Of a stretch of DNA of 64,000 bases, positions 26,176 to 35,343 are shown one piece after another. The translations under genes and the position numbers were made by a program. The DNA is taken from contig NZ_JYKS01000052.1 in NCBI RefSeq assembly GCF_000935045.1, positions 1 through 64,000 of the forward strand, written 5' to 3'. Under the pieces are notes generated by a model. It did not search any database and was not told the DNA's origin. It was given only the letters and a program-made list of their open reading frames with translations. This DNA is from Pseudomonas sp. 10-1B. GTDB taxonomy: Bacteria > Pseudomonadota > Gammaproteobacteria > Pseudomonadales > Pseudomonadaceae. How positions within the stretch are numbered: position 1 is the first letter of the stretch; each line of letters starts with the position of its first letter.

Positions 26176-26592
26176 CTACTGCCCGAACGCACGCCCCAAA
26201 CCGCCCGGCACACCGCTGCTGTCAGTTTCCTGCCATGGCCCATTCGGGCTCAGCGACCAGCTCCAACCATTGTCGAACCGGTAGTAAGTACGCTGCCGGT
26301 AAAAGGTATTCGGCTGCTTCTCAAGTACATACACCCCCAGCTTCGGGTCCCAGTGGCTCGCCCCGCCAGGCGGTGGTGCAAAGCTGGCCGAGGTCCGCGG
26401 CATGGGCTTGGGAATCGCCGCCGGCTTGCTCGGCTGGGTGGCAGGCTGCCCGCCCGGCAAGGGCTTGACCACCGGCCCCTGCGGCGGCACGCGCTCGATC
26501 GGTGGCGCCGGCTGCTCGTATGGCTCATGCACCGTACACGCAGACAAACCCAGGGCCAGGGTGATCAGGGTCAGGCGGACGGTGCTGTGCAT
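26176..26592 (-). CDS. Hypothetical proline-rich lipoprotein
   Basis: A 138-residue protein with a lipoprotein signal (MHSTVRLTLITLALGLSAC, lipobox LSAC), a Pro-rich stretch to about residue 75, and a small C-terminal domain with aromatic residues (YYRFDNGWSWSLSPNGPW). It lies 12 bp after ccmI on the same strand and may be the last gene of that transcript. Function unknown. Confidence 0.75.
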   Translation of the reverse strand: MHSTVRLTLITLALGLSACTVHEPYEQPAPPIERVPPQGPVVKPLPGGQPATQPSKPAAIPKPMPRTSASFAPPPGGASHWDPKLGVYVLEKQPNTFYRQRTYYRFDNGWSWSLSPNGPWQETDSSGVPGGLGRAFGQ

Positions 26593-26604
26593 GGCATTGT
26601 TCTC

Positions 26605-27801
26605 TTACGGGTCGGGGCTGTCGATGGTCAGGTGCTGGGTGGCCTGGGTGGCGCTGGGCAACGGCTTGCCTTGGCCAATCCACTCGCCATGGGTCGGCTG
26701 GCCAGCGCGCGAGACACGTGCAACCAGTTGGACTTCGGCAAAGTCGGACAGTTTCATCTGCGGCAGCATTGCATCAGCATCGGACAATTCCACCTCGATC
26801 GGCAACTGCGCCACCGTCACCCGCTTGGCCGCCAGCGGCATAGGCGGGCCATTGCTGGCGCGCGCGAAGATGAACACCGTGTCGTCCGGCTTGACCTTGT
26901 CCTGCAACGCCGCCGCCAGCTCCACCCGCACCTTCAAACGGGCAGCCACCGGTGCGGGCGCGGCAGCCTGCGCTGACGCGCCACCCAGGCGCTCGGCGGC
27001 GCGATCGATACCACCCTGCAGGGCCGCACGCGATGCATCGCCTTCCGGCAACTGCGCCAGCAGGCGCTTCCAGTAATCGATGGCTTCCTGGTAACGCTCA
27101 CCCTCGAAGGCGGCAATACCGCGCAGGCCCAGGCTGGTGACTTCGTTGGGGTCAGCTTTCAGCGCTTCGTCAGTCAGCGCCTGCACCTGCGGGCTCCACT
27201 GCTTGTCGGCGGCAAAGTACAGCGCCTGGGCCCACTGCCCGAGCAATTCGGGCTGGCGACCGGCCAAGGCCACGGCGCGTTCGAAGGTACGCGCGGCATC
27301 CGCCGGGCGCTGCTCGGCCATGTAGGCACGGCCAAGGAAGTACAGGGCCTCGGCCGAGTCCGGCTGGGCCTGCACCACGCGCTCCAGGCGCGTGGTCATT
27401 TCTTCCATCGACTTCGGCGCCTGGGCAAACTCCTGGGTCATGGCAACCTTGTCGGCCGCACCAAAATGCAGGTACAACCCCAGCGCCATCAGCGGCACCA
27501 GCACTGCCGCCAGCAACGGCAGGGCCTTGCCCAAATGGCCCTGGCGCGCGGCCTCGGCACCTTCGGTATCGGCCAGCAGCTCGCGGGCAGCCTCGTCGCG
27601 GCCCTTGGCCATCTGCGCCTCGTCGAGCACCCCGGCGGCCTGCTGGCCAGCCAGTTCGGCGATGCGCTCCTGGTACAGGGCCACGTTCAGGGCAGTGCGG
27701 TCTTCTTCCTGCTGGCGACGACGGCCACGCAGGATCGGGATCAGCAAAAAGCTGAGGGCAGCGAGCAATAGCAGGCCCGCGCTAAGCCAGAATTCAATCA
27801 T
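26605..27801 (-). CDS. ccmI: Cytochrome c biogenesis protein CcmI (CycH)
   Basis: A 398-residue CcmI: two N-terminal membrane helices (IEFWLSAGLLLLAALSFLLI and LLAAVLVPLMALGLYL) with a cytoplasmic basic loop between them, then a periplasmic TPR region from about residue 125 (EALYFLGRAYMAEQRPADAA) and a C-terminal domain. It holds apocytochrome c for heme attachment with CcmF and CcmH. The ATG at 27801 overlaps the ccmH stop by 8 bases. Confidence 0.93.
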   Translation of the reverse strand: MIEFWLSAGLLLLAALSFLLIPILRGRRRQQEEDRTALNVALYQERIAELAGQQAAGVLDEAQMAKGRDEAARELLADTEGAEAARQGHLGKALPLLAAVLVPLMALGLYLHFGAADKVAMTQEFAQAPKSMEEMTTRLERVVQAQPDSAEALYFLGRAYMAEQRPADAARTFERAVALAGRQPELLGQWAQALYFAADKQWSPQVQALTDEALKADPNEVTSLGLRGIAAFEGERYQEAIDYWKRLLAQLPEGDASRAALQGGIDRAAERLGGASAQAAAPAPVAARLKVRVELAAALQDKVKPDDTVFIFARASNGPPMPLAAKRVTVAQLPIEVELSDADAMLPQMKLSDFAEVQLVARVSRAGQPTHGEWIGQGKPLPSATQATQHLTIDSPDP

Positions 27802-28270
27802 GGGTCTGTTCTTTTTCCAGCAGTTTGGCGAGACGCTCGCGTTCTTCGGCAGACAACTCATTGGCGCCCTGTACAGCTGTAGCCCGGCGCCGGCGCACGA
27901 TCACCGCCAATACCACGAAGCCACCGGCCAGCAGGATCCCCGGGCCAAACCAGAGCAGCCAGGTACGCCCGCTGAGCGCCGGCTTGTAGCGCACGAAGTC
28001 GCCATAGCGGTCGACCATGAAGTCGATGATCTGCTGGTTGCTCTGGCCTTCACCGAGCATGCGGAAGATCTCCCGGCGCAGGTCGGCAGCAATCGGCGCG
28101 TTGGAGTCGGCGATGTCCTGGTTCTGGCACTTGGGGCAGCGCAGCTCCTTGGTCAACTGCTGGTAACGCTCGCGCTCGGCCTCGTCGCGAAACTGGTAGG
28201 TGTCGATGGCCGCCTTGGCCACGCCGACCAGGCTCATGCCCAGCACGGCGGCTGCCAGCCAACGCTTCAT
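27794..28270 (-). CDS. ccmH: Cytochrome c biogenesis thiol-reductant CcmH (CycL)
   Basis: A 158-residue protein with a signal peptide, the redox motif LRCPKCQNQ (Cys45, Cys48), a three-helix bundle and one C-terminal membrane helix (WLLWFGPGILLAGGFVVLAV). It keeps the CXXCH site of apocytochrome c reduced before heme ligation. It overlaps ccmG by 4 bases. Confidence 0.95.
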   Translation of the reverse strand: MKRWLAAAVLGMSLVGVAKAAIDTYQFRDEAERERYQQLTKELRCPKCQNQDIADSNAPIAADLRREIFRMLGEGQSNQQIIDFMVDRYGDFVRYKPALSGRTWLLWFGPGILLAGGFVVLAVIVRRRRATAVQGANELSAEERERLAKLLEKEQTHD

Positions 28271-28803
28271 GGCTGGGCCTCGTCGACCAGGCCCTGGTAC
28301 AGCGGCGCCAGCTGCTCACGCCACACAGTGGCATCGACAATGCCCACATGCTTGTAGCGGATGATGCCCTTGGCATCGATCAGGAAGGTTTCCGGCGCGC
28401 CATACACGCCCAGGTCCAGGCCCAGGCTACCCTGCTCGTCACGGATGTCCAGCTGGTAGGGGTTGTGGAACTCGGCCAGCCACTTCTGTGCGGCAGCGTT
28501 GTCGTCCTTGTAGTTGACCCCGTGGATCACCACACCCTGCCGGGCCAGCTGGTTCAGGTACGGGTGCTCGACCTTGCACGATGGGCACCAGGTAGCCCAC
28601 ACATTGACCAGCGCCGGGCGACCGTGCAAGTCGGCCTGGGTCAGGGTACGGTCACCTTGGGTCGAAGCCAGGGAAAACGCCGGGAACGGCTTGCCGATCA
28701 TTGCCGAGGGCAGCTCGTCGGGCTTGAGGAACAACCCCTTGTAAAGGAACACCGCCATCAGCAGGAACACCGCCAGGGGTACCACCATGATCCAACGCTT
28801 CAT
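28267..28803 (-). CDS. ccmG: Thiol:disulfide interchange protein CcmG (DsbE)
   Basis: A 178-residue membrane-anchored thioredoxin-fold protein: one N-terminal helix, then WATWCPSCKVEHP (Cys73, Cys76) and a cis-Pro region near GAPETFLID. It passes reducing power to CcmH or apocytochrome c in the periplasm. It overlaps ccmF by 4 bases. Confidence 0.95.
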   Translation of the reverse strand: MKRWIMVVPLAVFLLMAVFLYKGLFLKPDELPSAMIGKPFPAFSLASTQGDRTLTQADLHGRPALVNVWATWCPSCKVEHPYLNQLARQGVVIHGVNYKDDNAAAQKWLAEFHNPYQLDIRDEQGSLGLDLGVYGAPETFLIDAKGIIRYKHVGIVDATVWREQLAPLYQGLVDEAQP

Positions 28804-30788
28804 GCAGCTGCTCCAGACACGCCCAGGGCATCACGCACCCGGGTCTTGACCTTGACGCGGTAGCGCCGGTCGAAGGCCGCCAGCAACCCGCCCAGGCCAG
28901 TCAGCAGACCACCCAGCCAGATCCAGCGGACGTAAGGCTTGATATGCACGCGCACCGCCCAGGCGCCGTTTGCCAGCGGTTCGCCGAGGGCAACGTACAG
29001 GTCGCGGGTAAAGCCGGCGTCGATGCCGGCTTCGGTCATCATCGACTGCTGCACGGTGTACAGGCGCTTCTCCGGGTGCAAGGTGGTCACTTCACGGCCA
29101 TTGCGGCTGACCACGATGGTGCCCTTGTCGGAGATGAAGTTCGGCCCTTCGAAGTGCTTGGCGCCCTGGAACAGGAAGTGGTAGCCGCCCAGCTCCACGC
29201 TTTCACCCGGGGCCATGCGCAGGTCGCGTTCGGCGCTGTTGTTGCTCGACAGCACCACGCCCAGCGCACACACCGCCAGGCCCAGGTGCGCCAGTTGCAT
29301 GCCCCAGTAGCTGCGGCCCAGGCCAGGCAGGCCCTTGGCCAGGCCTTTGTGGCGGGTTTTATCGAGAATATCGCGCAGCCCGCTGAGTACCACCCAGGCA
29401 GCCAGGGCGAAGGCGGTCAGGGTCGGCCAGTCGAAATCGTCGACGATAAAGCCCGCGACCGGGGCCAGGATGGCGCTGCCGAGCAGCACCGGGGTCAGCA
29501 TGCTGGCCAGCCATTTGCCCGGGGTGTCCTTCCAGCGCACCACCACGCCCACGCCCAGCACCACCATCAGCAGCGCCATCAGCGGCAGGAACAAGGCATC
29601 GAAGTACGGCGGGCCGACCGACAGCTTGGCCCCGGTCAAGGCATCGAGCACCAGCGGGTACAGCGTGCCGAGCAGAATCATCGCGGCCGCCACCACCAGC
29701 ACCAGGTTGTTGGCCAGCAGCAGCGTCTCGCGTGACCACAGGGCAAAGCCCACCTGGCTCTTGACCACCGGGGCGCGCAGGGCGAACAGCGCCAGCGAAC
29801 CGCCGACCACGAACAACAGGAAAATCAGGATGAACACGCCACGCGACGGGTCGGCGGCAAAGGCATGCACCGAGGTCAGCACGCCGGAACGCACCAGGAA
29901 GGTACCCAGCAGGCTCAGCGAGAACGCGGCAATCGCCAGCAGCACGGTCCAGCTCTTGAACACCCCACGCTTCTCGGTCACCGCCAGCGAGTGGATCAGC
30001 GCCGTACCCACCAGCCAGGGCATGAACGAGGCGTTCTCCACCGGGTCCCAGAACCACCAGCCCCCCCAGCCCAGCTCGTAGTAGGCCCACCACGAGCCCA
30101 GGGTGATGCCCACACCGAGAAAGGCCCAGGCGACGATGGTCCAGGGCCGCGACCAGCGCGCCCAGGCGGCGTCCAGGCGGCCACCGAGCAAGGCGGCGAT
30201 GGCGAAGGCGAAGGCTACCGAAAAGCCCACATAGCCCATGTACAGCATCGGCGGGTGGACGATCAGGCCAAAGTCCTGCAGCAGCGGGTTAAGGTCGCGA
30301 CCATCGGTCGGCACCTGCGGCAGCAAGCGCTGGAACGGGTTGGAGGTGATGATCAGGAAGCTCAGGAAGCCCACGCTGATCATGCCCATCACCGCCAGCA
30401 CGCGGGCCAGCATCACCTGCGGCAACTGCCGCGAGAACACCGACACGGCGAAGGTCCAGCCACCGAGGATCAGCGCCCAGAGCAGCAACGAACCTTCGTG
30501 GGCGCCCCACACCGCACTGAACTTGTAGTACCAAGGCAAGGCGCTGTTGGAGTTGCTGGCCACGTAGGCGACCGAGAAGTTGTCGGTCATGAAGGCATGG
30601 GTCAGGCAGGCGAAGGCAAACGCCAGGAAGGCGAACTGCCCCCACGCCGCCGGCCTTGCCAGGCTCATCCACAGGCTGTCGCCACGCCAGGCGCCGAGCA
30701 GCGGCACACTGGCCTGCACGGCGGCAAAGCAAATGGCCAAAATCATCGCCAACTGGCCCAGTTCGGGGATTACCAGTGCCGCGTTCAT
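28800..30788 (-). CDS. ccmF: Heme lyase CcmF
   Basis: A 662-residue integral membrane protein with about 15 helices and the tryptophan-rich WWD motif (GWGGWWFWDPVENASFMPW) that holds heme. It has several conserved periplasmic His residues and a large periplasmic domain near the C-terminus. It transfers heme from holo-CcmE to apocytochrome c with CcmH and CcmI. It overlaps ccmE and ccmG by 4 bases each. Confidence 0.96.
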   Translation of the reverse strand: MNAALVIPELGQLAMILAICFAAVQASVPLLGAWRGDSLWMSLARPAAWGQFAFLAFAFACLTHAFMTDNFSVAYVASNSNSALPWYYKFSAVWGAHEGSLLLWALILGGWTFAVSVFSRQLPQVMLARVLAVMGMISVGFLSFLIITSNPFQRLLPQVPTDGRDLNPLLQDFGLIVHPPMLYMGYVGFSVAFAFAIAALLGGRLDAAWARWSRPWTIVAWAFLGVGITLGSWWAYYELGWGGWWFWDPVENASFMPWLVGTALIHSLAVTEKRGVFKSWTVLLAIAAFSLSLLGTFLVRSGVLTSVHAFAADPSRGVFILIFLLFVVGGSLALFALRAPVVKSQVGFALWSRETLLLANNLVLVVAAAMILLGTLYPLVLDALTGAKLSVGPPYFDALFLPLMALLMVVLGVGVVVRWKDTPGKWLASMLTPVLLGSAILAPVAGFIVDDFDWPTLTAFALAAWVVLSGLRDILDKTRHKGLAKGLPGLGRSYWGMQLAHLGLAVCALGVVLSSNNSAERDLRMAPGESVELGGYHFLFQGAKHFEGPNFISDKGTIVVSRNGREVTTLHPEKRLYTVQQSMMTEAGIDAGFTRDLYVALGEPLANGAWAVRVHIKPYVRWIWLGGLLTGLGGLLAAFDRRYRVKVKTRVRDALGVSGAAA

Positions 30789-31240
30789 GGCTTGGCCTCC
30801 CCGCCAGCAGCGGCCTGGCCGCTTTCCTTCAGGGCCTTGGTGACCTCGGGCGGCATGTATTTCTCATCGTGCTTGGCCAGCACTTCATCGGCCACCACCA
30901 CGCCTTCGGCGTTGAGCTTGCCAAGGGCGACGATGCCCTGCCCTTCGCGGAACAGGTCGGGGAGGATGCCACGGTAGGTGATCGGCACCGACTTGTTGAA
31001 GTCGGTGACCACGAAGCGCACGTCCAGCGAGTCGGACGAGCGCTGTACCGAGCCTTTCTCGACCATGCCGCCAGCGCGGATGCGCGTGTCCAGCGGCGCT
31101 TCGCCATTGGCGATCTGGGTCGGTGTGTAGAACAGGTTGATGTTCTGCTGCAATGCGCTCAAGGCAAAGCCGACGGCAACCCCGACGCCGACCAGCAGGC
31201 CGACGATGAGCAACAGGCGTTTCTTGCGCTGCGGATTCAC
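30785..31240 (-). CDS. ccmE: Periplasmic heme chaperone CcmE
   Basis: A 151-residue protein with one N-terminal membrane helix and an OB-fold domain. The covalent heme-binding His124 is in LAKHDEKY. It receives heme from CcmABCD and gives it to CcmF. It starts at a GTG that overlaps the ccmD stop (GTGA), so the frame upstream of this is not coding. Confidence 0.94.
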   Translation of the reverse strand: MNPQRKKRLLLIVGLLVGVGVAVGFALSALQQNINLFYTPTQIANGEAPLDTRIRAGGMVEKGSVQRSSDSLDVRFVVTDFNKSVPITYRGILPDLFREGQGIVALGKLNAEGVVVADEVLAKHDEKYMPPEVTKALKESGQAAAGGEAKP

Positions 31241-31413
31241 TGGTTGTTCTCCCGGCGCAAACGGCGCGCCTCTTCTTGCAGGTAGCGACGGCGGGCCAGC
31301 AGCGGTGCGGCGACATTCAGCGCCAGCACGGTCAGGCAGATACCATAGGCCGACCACACGTACAGGCCGTGATGGCCCATGGCGAGAAAGTCACCGAAGG
31401 TGGCAAAACTCAT
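31237..31413 (-). CDS. ccmD: Small membrane protein CcmD
   Basis: A 58-residue protein with one membrane helix (HHGLYVWSAYGICLTVLALN) and a basic C-terminal tail (RRYLQEEARRLRRENNQ), as in CcmD. It stabilises CcmABC and helps release holo-CcmE. It overlaps ccmC and ccmE by 4 bases each. Confidence 0.92.
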   Translation of the reverse strand: MSFATFGDFLAMGHHGLYVWSAYGICLTVLALNVAAPLLARRRYLQEEARRLRRENNQ

Positions 31414-32177
31414 TGTGCGGCCCTCCGCCCCAGGCTGTTCAACACTTCGTCCTTGACCCAACTGGCGCGCGCCTCGCGCTTGAGCACTTCAAGGCGCATG
31501 CGCAGCAGCAGCACGGCACCGAAGAAGCAGTAGAAGCCCAGCGCCGTGCACAGCAGCGGCAGCCACATTTCCGCGGGCATCGCCGGTTTTTCGGTAAGGG
31601 TGAAGGTGGCGCCCTGGTGCAGGGTGTTCCACCACTCCACCGAATACTTGATGATCGGGATGTTCACCACCCCGACAATCGCCAGCACCGCACAGGCCTT
31701 GGCCGCACTGTCACGATTACTGATCGCCTGGCCCAGCGCAATGATGCCGAAGTACAGGAACAGCAGGATGAGCATGGACGTAAGGCGGGCATCCCAGACC
31801 CACCAACTGCCCCAGGTCGGCTTGCCCCAGATGGCGCCGGTGACCAGCGCCACGGCGGTCATCCAGGCGCCGATCGGCGCGGCGCATTGCAAGGCGACAT
31901 CGGCCAGTTTCATCTTCCACACCAGCCCCACCACCCCGGCCACCGCCAGCAGCACATAGCAGGACTGGGCCAGCATCGCCGCCGGCACGTGGATATAGAT
32001 GATGCGGAAGCTGTTGCCTTGCTGGTAGTCCTGGGGGGCGAAGGCCAGGCCCCAGGTGATGCCGACCAGCAGCAGGAGCACGGCAGCGATGGCCAGCCAC
32101 GGCAGCATGCGGCCGCTGATGGCATAGAACCATTTCGGGGAGCCCAGCTTGTGGAACCACGTCCAGCTTATTTTCAT
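31410..32177 (-). CDS. ccmC: Heme exporter/handling protein CcmC
   Basis: A 255-residue protein with six helices and the WWD motif GSWWVWDARLTSML, flanked by conserved His residues. It presents heme to CcmE for covalent attachment. It lies 46 bp after ccmB. Confidence 0.95.
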   Translation of the reverse strand: MKISWTWFHKLGSPKWFYAISGRMLPWLAIAAVLLLLVGITWGLAFAPQDYQQGNSFRIIYIHVPAAMLAQSCYVLLAVAGVVGLVWKMKLADVALQCAAPIGAWMTAVALVTGAIWGKPTWGSWWVWDARLTSMLILLFLYFGIIALGQAISNRDSAAKACAVLAIVGVVNIPIIKYSVEWWNTLHQGATFTLTEKPAMPAEMWLPLLCTALGFYCFFGAVLLLRMRLEVLKREARASWVKDEVLNSLGRRAAQ

Positions 32178-32223
32178 CAGGGTACATCCAGGGTCTTTGC
32201 CGGGCTTGAGAGCCCGGGACTCG

Positions 32224-32892
32224 TTATTCGCCGACGCTGATCTTCAGGCCGGCCGCTATCGCAAAGGGTGCCAGGGTCACGGCCAGGGCCGTCAGGCTGG
32301 CGAGCCAGAGCAGGTGACCGGTTGCCGGCATATTCTGCAACGCCGCTTGCAACGCACCACTGCCCAGGATCAATACAGGGATATACAACGGCAGTATCAG
32401 CAATGCCAGCAGCAAACCACCGCGTTTCAGACCGACCGTCAGCGCCGCGCCCACCGCACCCAGCAGGCTCAGCACCGGCGTGCCCAGCAGCAGGGAGCCG
32501 AGCAGCACCGGCAGGCAATGGCTCGGCAGCCCCAGCATCAGCGCCAGCAGCGGCGCCAACAATACCAGCGCCAGCCCGGAAAAGATCCAGTGCGCCAGCA
32601 CCTTGGCCAGTACCAGTAGCGCCAGTGGGTGAGGCGACAATACCCACTGCTCCAGCGAGCCATCCTCGAAATCGCTGCGGAACAGGCCGTCCAGCGACAG
32701 CAGCACCGCCAGCAGCGCCGCCACCCAGACCAGGCCCGGCGACAAGGTTTGCAACAATTGACTCTCCGGGCCAACCGCCAGCGGGAACAATGCGACGACG
32801 ATGGCGAAGAACACCAGCGGGTTGGCCAGCTCGGCCGGGCGGCGGAACAGCAGGCGCGCTTCGCGGCGCAACAACAGGATGAATACGCTCAT
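32224..32892 (-). CDS. ccmB: Heme exporter permease subunit CcmB
   Basis: A 222-residue membrane protein with six helices (LANPLVFFAIVVALFPLAVG the first full one). It forms the ABC-type complex with CcmA that powers release of holo-CcmE. The ATG at 32892 overlaps the ccmA stop (ATGA). Confidence 0.94.
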   Translation of the reverse strand: MSVFILLLRREARLLFRRPAELANPLVFFAIVVALFPLAVGPESQLLQTLSPGLVWVAALLAVLLSLDGLFRSDFEDGSLEQWVLSPHPLALLVLAKVLAHWIFSGLALVLLAPLLALMLGLPSHCLPVLLGSLLLGTPVLSLLGAVGAALTVGLKRGGLLLALLILPLYIPVLILGSGALQAALQNMPATGHLLWLASLTALAVTLAPFAIAAGLKISVGE

Positions 32893-33521
32893 GCCGCCCA
32901 TTGCCCCAGGTTCAGTTCACGGTAACCGGAGGGCTTGCGTTCCAGCGTGTGGTGGGTGGTCAGCACCACCGTGCCGCCCTGCTCGCAGTGGGCTGCCAGG
33001 TGCGCTTCGAGCTGCACCACGCCTTGCTTGTCGAGGGCGGTGAACGGTTCGTCGAGAATCCACAGCGGCGGGCTGGCCAGGTACAGCCGCGCTAAAGCCA
33101 CGCGGCGCTGCTGGCCGGCGGACAGGGTGTGGCAGGGCACGTCTTCGAAACCGCGCAGGCCTACCGCCGCCAATGCCGCCCAGATCGCCTCGCGGTCGGC
33201 CGGCTGGTGCAGGGCGCACAGCCAGGTGAGGTTCTCCTCGGCGGTGAGCAGGTCCTTGATGCCGGCGGCATGGCCAATCCACAGCAGGATGCTGGCCAGC
33301 GCATGACGTTGCTCGCCCAATGGCTGGCCACCCAGCAGGATCTGCCCGGCTGTCGGTTGCATCAGCCCGGCCAGCAGGCGCAGCAGGCTGGTCTTGCCGC
33401 TGCCGTTGGGGCCGCTGATCTGCAGCATGTCGCCGGGCCGCAGCTCGAAAGCGAGGTGCTCGAACAGCAGGCGCCAGTCGCGCTCGCAGGCCAGGCCCGC
33501 GGCTTGGAGGTGAAGGGTCAC
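32889..33521 (-). CDS. ccmA: ATP-binding subunit CcmA
   Basis: A 210-residue ABC ATPase: Walker A GPNGSGKTSL, signature HTLSAGQQRRVALARL, Walker B LWILDEPF, and the switch His in TTHHTL. With CcmB, CcmC and CcmD it drives the heme-loading step. It starts at a GTG preceded by AAGGCG and is the first gene of the ccm operon. Confidence 0.95.
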   Translation of the reverse strand: MTLHLQAAGLACERDWRLLFEHLAFELRPGDMLQISGPNGSGKTSLLRLLAGLMQPTAGQILLGGQPLGEQRHALASILLWIGHAAGIKDLLTAEENLTWLCALHQPADREAIWAALAAVGLRGFEDVPCHTLSAGQQRRVALARLYLASPPLWILDEPFTALDKQGVVQLEAHLAAHCEQGGTVVLTTHHTLERKPSGYRELNLGQWAA

Positions 33522-33554
33522 GGTTTCGCCTTATCTTTGTAGGGCTTGAGGGCA

Positions 33555-33660
33555 GTGTCGCCTGCTTCGCGGGCTTGCCCGCTCCCACAGGTTTTGCGCA
33601 GGTTTGAAGATCTGCGCCCTACCTGTGGGAGCGGGCAAGCCCGCGAAGCAGGCGACACCG
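33555..33660. repeat. REP pair (GCGGGCTTGCCCGC type)
   Basis: Inverted copies spanning TGTCGCCTGCTTCGCGGGCT and its complement, in the divergent gap between ccmA and the FliK-like gene. The left arm reaches within 35 bp of the ccmA start. Confidence 0.85.
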
Positions 33661-33702
33661 GCCTCAAGCCCTTGTGTCTCAAGTCGCCCCGCGCGCTGCC
33701 GT

Positions 33703-33708
33703 TATACT
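33703..33708 (+). promoter_or_regulatory. Candidate -10 element of the FliK-like gene
   Basis: TATACT, with an upstream CGT, resembles a sigma-70 -10 hexamer; no good -35 is visible at 16-18 bp. The start would be near 33715, placing the TTGTATACAA palindrome in the leader. Confidence 0.3.
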
Positions 33709-33774
33709 GGCAACGACGGACGGCCGGCATTATTACACGCACCGCCGCGCTGCCAAGAGGCCGGGTCCAACAGG

Positions 33775-33784
33775 TTGTATACAA
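33775..33784. promoter_or_regulatory. Palindromic operator candidate TTGTATACAA (copy 4, FliK-like)
   Basis: The same 10-bp palindrome as upstream of gcl, ending two bases before the ATG at 33787, where a ribosome site would normally be. A protein bound here could block initiation; alternatively the match is coincidental. Confidence 0.4.
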
Positions 33785-33786
33785 TC

Positions 33787-35343
33787 ATGACTGAAATCAA
33801 TAGTCTCAGCGCACAAACCGCGATCAACAGCCAAGCCATGAAGGCAGCCATGACCGGCGAATTGCTGCGCCTGATCGAGGCGCGGCCCGGTCTGCTGGCC
33901 TCGGGCGAGACCGCGCAGGCCGAAGTCGTGTCGTTGCGCCAGACGGGCCAGGAGTTTCAGCTGGTGCTGCGGTTGATGCAGGCCAACGGCGTGCAGACCC
34001 AGCTACAGGCCAGCGCCAGCCAACCCCTGCCCCAGGGTAGCCAGGTCACCGTCAGCCAGACTGAAAGCAACCGCCTGGCGGTCATGCTGCAACAGGCCAA
34101 TGCCAGCCAGATCGCCACCCTCACTCGCCTGGATACCAGCAAGGTACCGGTCGGTACCCTGCTACAAGGCAAGGTGCTGACCAACCAGGCGCTGGCCCAG
34201 GCGCCGGGCCAGCCCGCTGCCTATCGGGCGCTGATCAGCCTGCTCAACAGTGCGCAGGCTGGCGCCACCCTGACCATCGACAGCCCGCGCCCGCTGACCG
34301 TCGGCAGCCTGCTCAGCGCGCTGGTGCAAGGCGACCAGTCGCTGCGCTTCGTGCCGCTCAGCGGCAGGCAGGACCAGCTCAGCATTGCCCAGCAGCTGCT
34401 GACCCAGCAAAGCCGCCAGGCCTCGCTGCCCGGCCTGCTCAACACCTTGCAACAGCTCGCCCGCGACCCCAATGCCGATGGCGACCTGCGCGCCAGCGCC
34501 GAACGCCTGCTGGCCGGCCTGCCGGACGCTCGGCAACTGGGCGATGCCAAGGGCGTAGCCCAGGCCCTGAACAATAGCGGTGCCTTCCTCGAAGCGAAAC
34601 TGCTGGGCGGCTTCCCTGCCAGCGTCGCCACCGACCTCAAGGCACACCTGCTGCGGTTGATGCCCCTGGTCCCGGCAAACACGCCTGGCGCGCCCAACCT
34701 GGCCCCCAGCAGCCTGTCCGTGACCATGCCAATGCTGGCCCGCAGCGCGCTGGGCATGCTCGAACGGGTCAGCCCCAAACCGCAGCCTGGGGCATTTCCA
34801 CTGCCGTCGCGCCTGCTCAAGGCCCTGGAAGACGAAGGCGACCTGCAACAGCTGCTGCGCCTGGCCGCGGCTGCCATTTCACGCCTGCAAAGCCACGCCA
34901 TGAGCAGCCTGCAACAAACCGGCACGCTGGAAAACGGCAACCTGCAGACCACCTGGCAAACCGAAGTGCCGATCCGCCACGGCCAGGAATTCATCCCGCT
35001 GCAGGTCAAACTGCAGCGCGAGGAAACCCCTCAACAGCAGGCCGACCGCCAACATGAAGCGCAAGACCCGCTGCAAGCCCTGTGGCGCATCGAACTGGCC
35101 TTCGACCTGTCGCCCCTCGGCCCTTTGCAGGTACAAGCGCAACTAAGCCAGGGCCGCCTGAGCGGCCAGCTGTGGGCAGAGCGCGAACAAACCGCCAGGC
35201 TGATCGACGCCCAGCTCGGCGCCCTGCGCGAACGCCTGCTGGCGCGCGGCCTGGATGTTGGCGACCTGGAATGTCACCCCGGCACACCGCCACAGGGGCC
35301 GCGCACGCGGGTAGAACAACGCTGGGTGGATGAAAACGCATGA
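33787..35343 (+). CDS. FliK-like hook-length control domain protein
   Basis: A 518-residue Gln/Ala/Leu-rich protein. The C-terminal about 120 residues (IELAFDLSPLGPLQVQAQL, LWAEREQTARLIDAQLGAL) match the Flg_hook domain of FliK. It is a second FliK-like protein, distinct from FliK at 55952. It overlaps by 4 bases the gene for an FlhB C-domain protein, so the pair mirrors FliK-FlhB, the partners that switch export specificity. No strong ribosome site precedes the ATG at 33787. Confidence 0.8.
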   Translation: MTEINSLSAQTAINSQAMKAAMTGELLRLIEARPGLLASGETAQAEVVSLRQTGQEFQLVLRLMQANGVQTQLQASASQPLPQGSQVTVSQTESNRLAVMLQQANASQIATLTRLDTSKVPVGTLLQGKVLTNQALAQAPGQPAAYRALISLLNSAQAGATLTIDSPRPLTVGSLLSALVQGDQSLRFVPLSGRQDQLSIAQQLLTQQSRQASLPGLLNTLQQLARDPNADGDLRASAERLLAGLPDARQLGDAKGVAQALNNSGAFLEAKLLGGFPASVATDLKAHLLRLMPLVPANTPGAPNLAPSSLSVTMPMLARSALGMLERVSPKPQPGAFPLPSRLLKALEDEGDLQQLLRLAAAAISRLQSHAMSSLQQTGTLENGNLQTTWQTEVPIRHGQEFIPLQVKLQREETPQQQADRQHEAQDPLQALWRIELAFDLSPLGPLQVQAQLSQGRLSGQLWAEREQTARLIDAQLGALRERLLARGLDVGDLECHPGTPPQGPRTRVEQRWVDENA

